Assembly (NCBI RefSeq): GCF_002198095.1
Contig: NZ_NHMK01000030.1
Coordinates: 186,001-250,000 of the forward strand
Direction: 5' to 3'
DNA: 64,000 bases
Source of the DNA: Deinococcus indicus
Lineage (GTDB): Bacteria > Deinococcota > Deinococci > Deinococcales > Deinococcaceae
The notes under the pieces were generated by a model. The model worked only from the letters and a program-made list of their open reading frames with translations, was not told the origin of the DNA and searched no databases. A program made the position numbers and the translations under genes. Below, one piece after another: positions 61,479 to 64,000 of the stretch (within the stretch, counting starts at the first letter, position 1; each line of letters begins with the position of its first letter).

Positions 61479-62207
61479 ATGCCGGACGACGCCTCTCCCC
61501 TGCCCCCCCTGCCTGACGCCGCGCCTGGCGGGATTCTGATCACGCCGGACGGGTCGCGCACGGCGCACAGCGTCCGTTTCGGCGAGGCGTACGGGTCGCG
61601 GCATGGCGCGGCGGCACAGGCGCGGCACGTCTTTCTGGAGGGCACGGGCACGCACGTTCACCCGGCCCCGCGCGTGCTGGAGGTGGGGTTCGGGCTGGGC
61701 GTGAACTTCCGCGCGACGGTGGCGGACGCGGCGGCGCGCGGCGCGGCGCTGGCCTACCACGCCTTCGAGTTCGACCCGGCTCCCCGCGCCCTGCTGCGCG
61801 AGGTGGCGCGCGGCGGCCAGGGGGCAGAGCACCCGGTCTGGGAGGCGCTGCTCGCGGCGTGGCCGGAATCGGGCCTGGAGCCGCAGGAGCTGCCGCAGGA
61901 ACTCCAGGTGCAGGCGGGCTGCGTGAGCGTGACCGTCACCTTCGCGGACGTGCTGACCGCCCCGCTGCCGGACGCCTGGGCGAGCGCACTGTACCTGGAC
62001 GGATTCTCGCCGTCCCGCAATCCGGAGGTCTGGACGCCGGAGTTCGTGGCGCGGGTGGCGGGCACGCTCGCGCCGGGCGGGGTGCTGGGCACGTACAGCG
62101 CCGCCGGGCACGTGCGCCGCGCGCTGGAGGCGGCCGGGCTGCGCGTGGAACGCCGCCCCGGCGCGCCCGGCAAACGCGAGTGCCTGCGCGCCGTGCGGGA
62201 GGGCTGA
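61479..62207 (+). CDS. mnmD: tRNA U34 methyltransferase, MnmD type
   Basis: This SAM enzyme finishes mnm5U34 by methylating nm5U. The 242-residue protein has the glycine motif [14 protein letters not shown] (residue ~67), FEFDP, and the late acid motif [19 protein letters not shown], then [18 protein letters not shown], all of the MnmC N-terminal (DUF752) domain. It is a free-standing version; in E. coli it is fused to the FAD oxidase. The oxidase-like gene follows with a TGATG overlap. ATG at 61479 is favoured over GTG at 61476; TATCGT (61465-61470) precedes both. Confidence 0.9.
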   Translation: MPDDASPLPPLPDAAPGGILITPDGSRTAHSVRFGEAYGSRHGAAAQARHVFLEGTGTHVHPAPRVLEVGFGLGVNFRATVADAAARGAALAYHAFEFDPAPRALLREVARGGQGAEHPVWEALLAAWPESGLEPQELPQELQVQAGCVSVTVTFADVLTAPLPDAWASALYLDGFSPSRNPEVWTPEFVARVAGTLAPGGVLGTYSAAGHVRRALEAAGLRVERRPGAPGKRECLRAVREG

Positions 62208-63223
62208 TGCACGTCGTCGTGATCGGGGCGGGGATCGCGGGGGCGTCGAGCGCGTACTTCCTGGCCCGCGCAGGCGCACGGGTGACGGTCGTGGACGCCG
62301 GGCTGCACCGCGCCAGTGGCGTGCCGAGCGCCCTGATCAACCCGGTGCGCGGGCAGTCGGGCGGCGTGGACGCCCGCGCGCTGGAGGGCATGGCCTTCAC
62401 CTGGGCGCTGCTGCGCGAGCTGGGCGCGGCAGGCTGGGCCGTGCCGCACGGGCAGACGGGCGTACTGCGACCCATCCCGGACGACCGCGCGCGGGCGCGT
62501 TTCGAGCGGAACCTGCCGGCCGCGCTGCGCCACGGGTGGCTGCCGCCCGCCGACGCGCCGGAAGCCCTGGCACCCGGCTGGGCCCATGTCCTGCACCTGC
62601 CAGAGGGCGGGTGGGTGGACGGCCCGGCCTTCGCCGGCGCCCTCGTGCGGGCATCCGGGGCGCGGGTCGTGCGGGGGCGGGCGCAGGAGTGGACGGCGCG
62701 CACCGTCACGCTGGCGGGCACCGACACCCTGCCCACCGGAACCCTGCACGCCGAGACCCTGCCCGCCGACGCCGTGGTCTTCTGCGGCGGTTCGGTGGGT
62801 AGCGCGTGGCGGGGCGAGGCGGGCACGCACCGCATGGGCACCCTGCTGACCCTGGACCGCGCCGTGACCGGCGTGCCCGTCAGTTTCGGCGCGTACCTCG
62901 CCCCGGCGGCGGCGGGCGGGGTGCTGGGCGCGACCTTCGAGACGCCCGCGCCGACCTGGGCGCCGGAGGTGTTGCCGCTGGGGTCGCTGGGCTGGCTGCT
63001 GGGCAAGGGCGAGGCCCTGACCGGGCTGCGGGGCGCGCGGGTCACGGGCCGCTGGACCGGGTCGCGGCTGTCCGGTCTGCGCGCCGGGGCGCAGGCCGAC
63101 GGATCGTGGCGACTGAGCGGCCTGAGCAGCAAGGGCTTCCTGCTGGGGCCGCTGCTGGCCCATGAACTGGCCGGTCAGGTGCGGGCCTCGCTGGACGCCC
63201 CGGACCCGCGCCCAGCCGGATGA
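62207..63223 (+). CDS. FAD-dependent oxidase, MnmC C-domain-like
   Basis: The 338-residue DAO-family flavoprotein starts [19 protein letters not shown] (FAD Rossmann motif) and has [16 protein letters not shown], typical of MnmC2 (which trims carboxymethylaminomethyl-U34 to aminomethyl-U34), and the C-terminal [15 protein letters not shown]...[16 protein letters not shown]. It overlaps mnmD by one base, so both halves of E. coli MnmC are made as separate but coupled proteins here. A strong hairpin follows. Confidence 0.87.
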   Translation: MHVVVIGAGIAGASSAYFLARAGARVTVVDAGLHRASGVPSALINPVRGQSGGVDARALEGMAFTWALLRELGAAGWAVPHGQTGVLRPIPDDRARARFERNLPAALRHGWLPPADAPEALAPGWAHVLHLPEGGWVDGPAFAGALVRASGARVVRGRAQEWTARTVTLAGTDTLPTGTLHAETLPADAVVFCGGSVGSAWRGEAGTHRMGTLLTLDRAVTGVPVSFGAYLAPAAAGGVLGATFETPAPTWAPEVLPLGSLGWLLGKGEALTGLRGARVTGRWTGSRLSGLRAGAQADGSWRLSGLSSKGFLLGPLLAHELAGQVRASLDAPDPRPAG

Positions 63224-63233
63224 AACGCTTCCA

Positions 63234-63277
63234 GCGGGGGGCGCGTCACGCGGCGGGTGACGTGCCGCGCCCCCCGC
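63234..63277. terminator. 12-bp hairpin after the MnmC-like pair
   Basis: GCGGGGGGCGCG (63234-63245) pairs with CGCGCCCCCCGC (63266-63277) around 20 nt that contain a further partial palindrome. Confidence 0.65.
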
Positions 63278-63282
63278 AAGGG

Positions 63283-63311
63283 TGAACACGAATACAAAGG
63301 TGCATTAGACT
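63283..63311 (+). promoter_or_regulatory. Promoter of homoisocitrate dehydrogenase gene
   Basis: TGAACA (63283-63288) and TAGACT (63306-63311) are 17 bp apart, and the -10 ends 9 nt before the ATG, so the mRNA has almost no leader. Confidence 0.6.
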
Positions 63312-63320
63312 GTGCAGGTT

Positions 63321-64000
63321 ATGGCGACTTACCGCATCTGTTTGATTGAAGGCGACGGCATCGGCCACGAAGTCATCCCCGCCACCCGCCGCGTGCTGGA
63401 CGCCGCCGGCTTCAGCGCCGAGTACGTGCACGCCGAGGCCGGGTACGAGTACTTCCTCGATCACGGCACCAGCACCCCGCAGGCCACCTACGACGCCGTG
63501 GAGAACACCCACGCCACCCTGTTCGGCGCGGCCACCAGCCCCACCGGCCAGAAACCCGCCGGCTTCTCCGGCGCGATCCGCCACCTGCGCCAGAAGTACG
63601 GCCTGTACGCCAACGTGCGACCCACCAAGACCCGCCCGGTGCCCGGCGCGTACGAGAACGTCGACCTCGTGATCGTCCGTGAGAACACCCAGGGTCTGTA
63701 CGTGGAGCAGGAACGCCGCTACGGCGACACCGCCATCGCCGACACGGTCATCACCCGCGAGGCCAGCGACCGCATCGGCAAGTTTGCCGCCGACCTCGCC
63801 ATGAAACGCTCCGGGCGCCTGACCGTCGTGCACAAGGCGAACGTGCTGCCCGTCACGCAGGGCCTGTTCCTGAACACCATCCTCGACCACGCCGCGACCG
63901 TCGAGGGCCTGAACACGGGCACCATGATCGTGGACAACGCCGCCATGCAGCTCGTCCGTAACCCCCAGCAGTTCGACGTGATGGTCATGACCAACATGTT
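63321..64000 (+). CDS. Homoisocitrate dehydrogenase, N-terminal part
   Basis: The frame runs off the window end after 226 residues. It reads [33 protein letters not shown], the substrate loop [34 protein letters not shown] and the [13 protein letters not shown] catalytic Lys region. This order, especially LYVEQERRY, agrees closely with the homoisocitrate dehydrogenase of Thermus, which serves lysine synthesis through alpha-aminoadipate. Isocitrate or isopropylmalate dehydrogenase are less likely by these motifs. Metal-binding Asp residues lie past the window. Confidence 0.88.
   Translation, partial: MATYRICLIEGDGIGHEVIPATRRVLDAAGFSAEYVHAEAGYEYFLDHGTSTPQATYDAVENTHATLFGAATSPTGQKPAGFSGAIRHLRQKYGLYANVRPTKTRPVPGAYENVDLVIVRENTQGLYVEQERRYGDTAIADTVITREASDRIGKFAADLAMKRSGRLTVVHKANVLPVTQGLFLNTILDHAATVEGLNTGTMIVDNAAMQLVRNPQQFDVMVMTNM

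Overview
The window reads as chromosomal DNA of a Deinococcus species. Base composition is very GC-rich, nearly every gene has an unmistakable Deinococcus-Thermus type protein, and the 3' edge carries a homoisocitrate dehydrogenase of the alpha-aminoadipate lysine pathway. Menaquinone synthesis is of the futalosine type (mqnD), and about 27 genes begin 5-9 nt after a TANNNT-like -10 box, the leaderless promoter layout known from Deinococcus. There is no transposase, phage gene or CRISPR array; the only mobile-looking DNA is a family of short palindromic intergenic repeats.

Layout. 1-4.4 kb: end of a dual-ATPase ABC protein, a secreted PsbP/DcrB-like protein, two paralogous HAD phosphatases and rplS. 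4.4-9.2 kb: a helical protein, a GNAT acetyltransferase, lipB-lipA, a four-CBS protein and tRNA-Ile(GAT). 9.2-13.5 kb: dGTPase-like HD hydrolase, Nudix-ribF pair, a DUF6174-like secreted protein and mqnD. 13.7-18.9 kb: secreted sugar/sorbosone dehydrogenase with a Cu,Zn-SOD fused to a beta-propeller, an ABC-2 exporter and a truncated hemoglobin. 18.9-25.9 kb: chorismate mutase-DAHP synthase, a 2H phosphoesterase / SufR-like regulator / Mrp operon, a membrane pseudokinase and guaA. 26-35 kb: a six-gene MacAB-type efflux operon with two TolC-like genes, divergent from an OmpR/BaeS-type two-component system. 35-43 kb: SH3/excalibur protein, ychF, mnmE, a secreted protein, PspA, a lipoprotein and dxs. 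43-49 kb: proA, yvcK, rapZ, metG. 49.4-56.7 kb: MFS exporter, GNAT, ruvA, type 2 IPP isomerase, tRNA-fMet, three membrane proteins, threonine aldolase. 56.8-64 kb: a frameshifted LRV/HEAT-like protein with its DUF6915-like partner, an EF-G paralog, the split MnmC pair (mnmD, FAD oxidase) and the start of homoisocitrate dehydrogenase.

How parts work together. lipB and lipA make protein-bound lipoate. dxs and the type 2 isomerase supply IPP/DMAPP for carotenoids and menaquinone, which mqnD also feeds. mnmE and the mnmD/mnmC2-like pair act on the same wobble uridine of tRNA. A SufR-like Fe-S regulator overlaps the Fe-S carrier gene mrp. The two-component system probably controls the divergent efflux operon, because three direct repeats with 11/22-bp phasing lie between them.

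The most unusual non-coding signal is a ~100-160 bp repeat with 12-bp terminal inverted repeats (ATACGGACTCCG type) present in five full or internally deleted copies plus several relics. Copies sit directly on stop codons, and one supplies the start codon of the sensor kinase. An internal hairpin changes on both arms together between copies, which suggests that its folding is or was selected.
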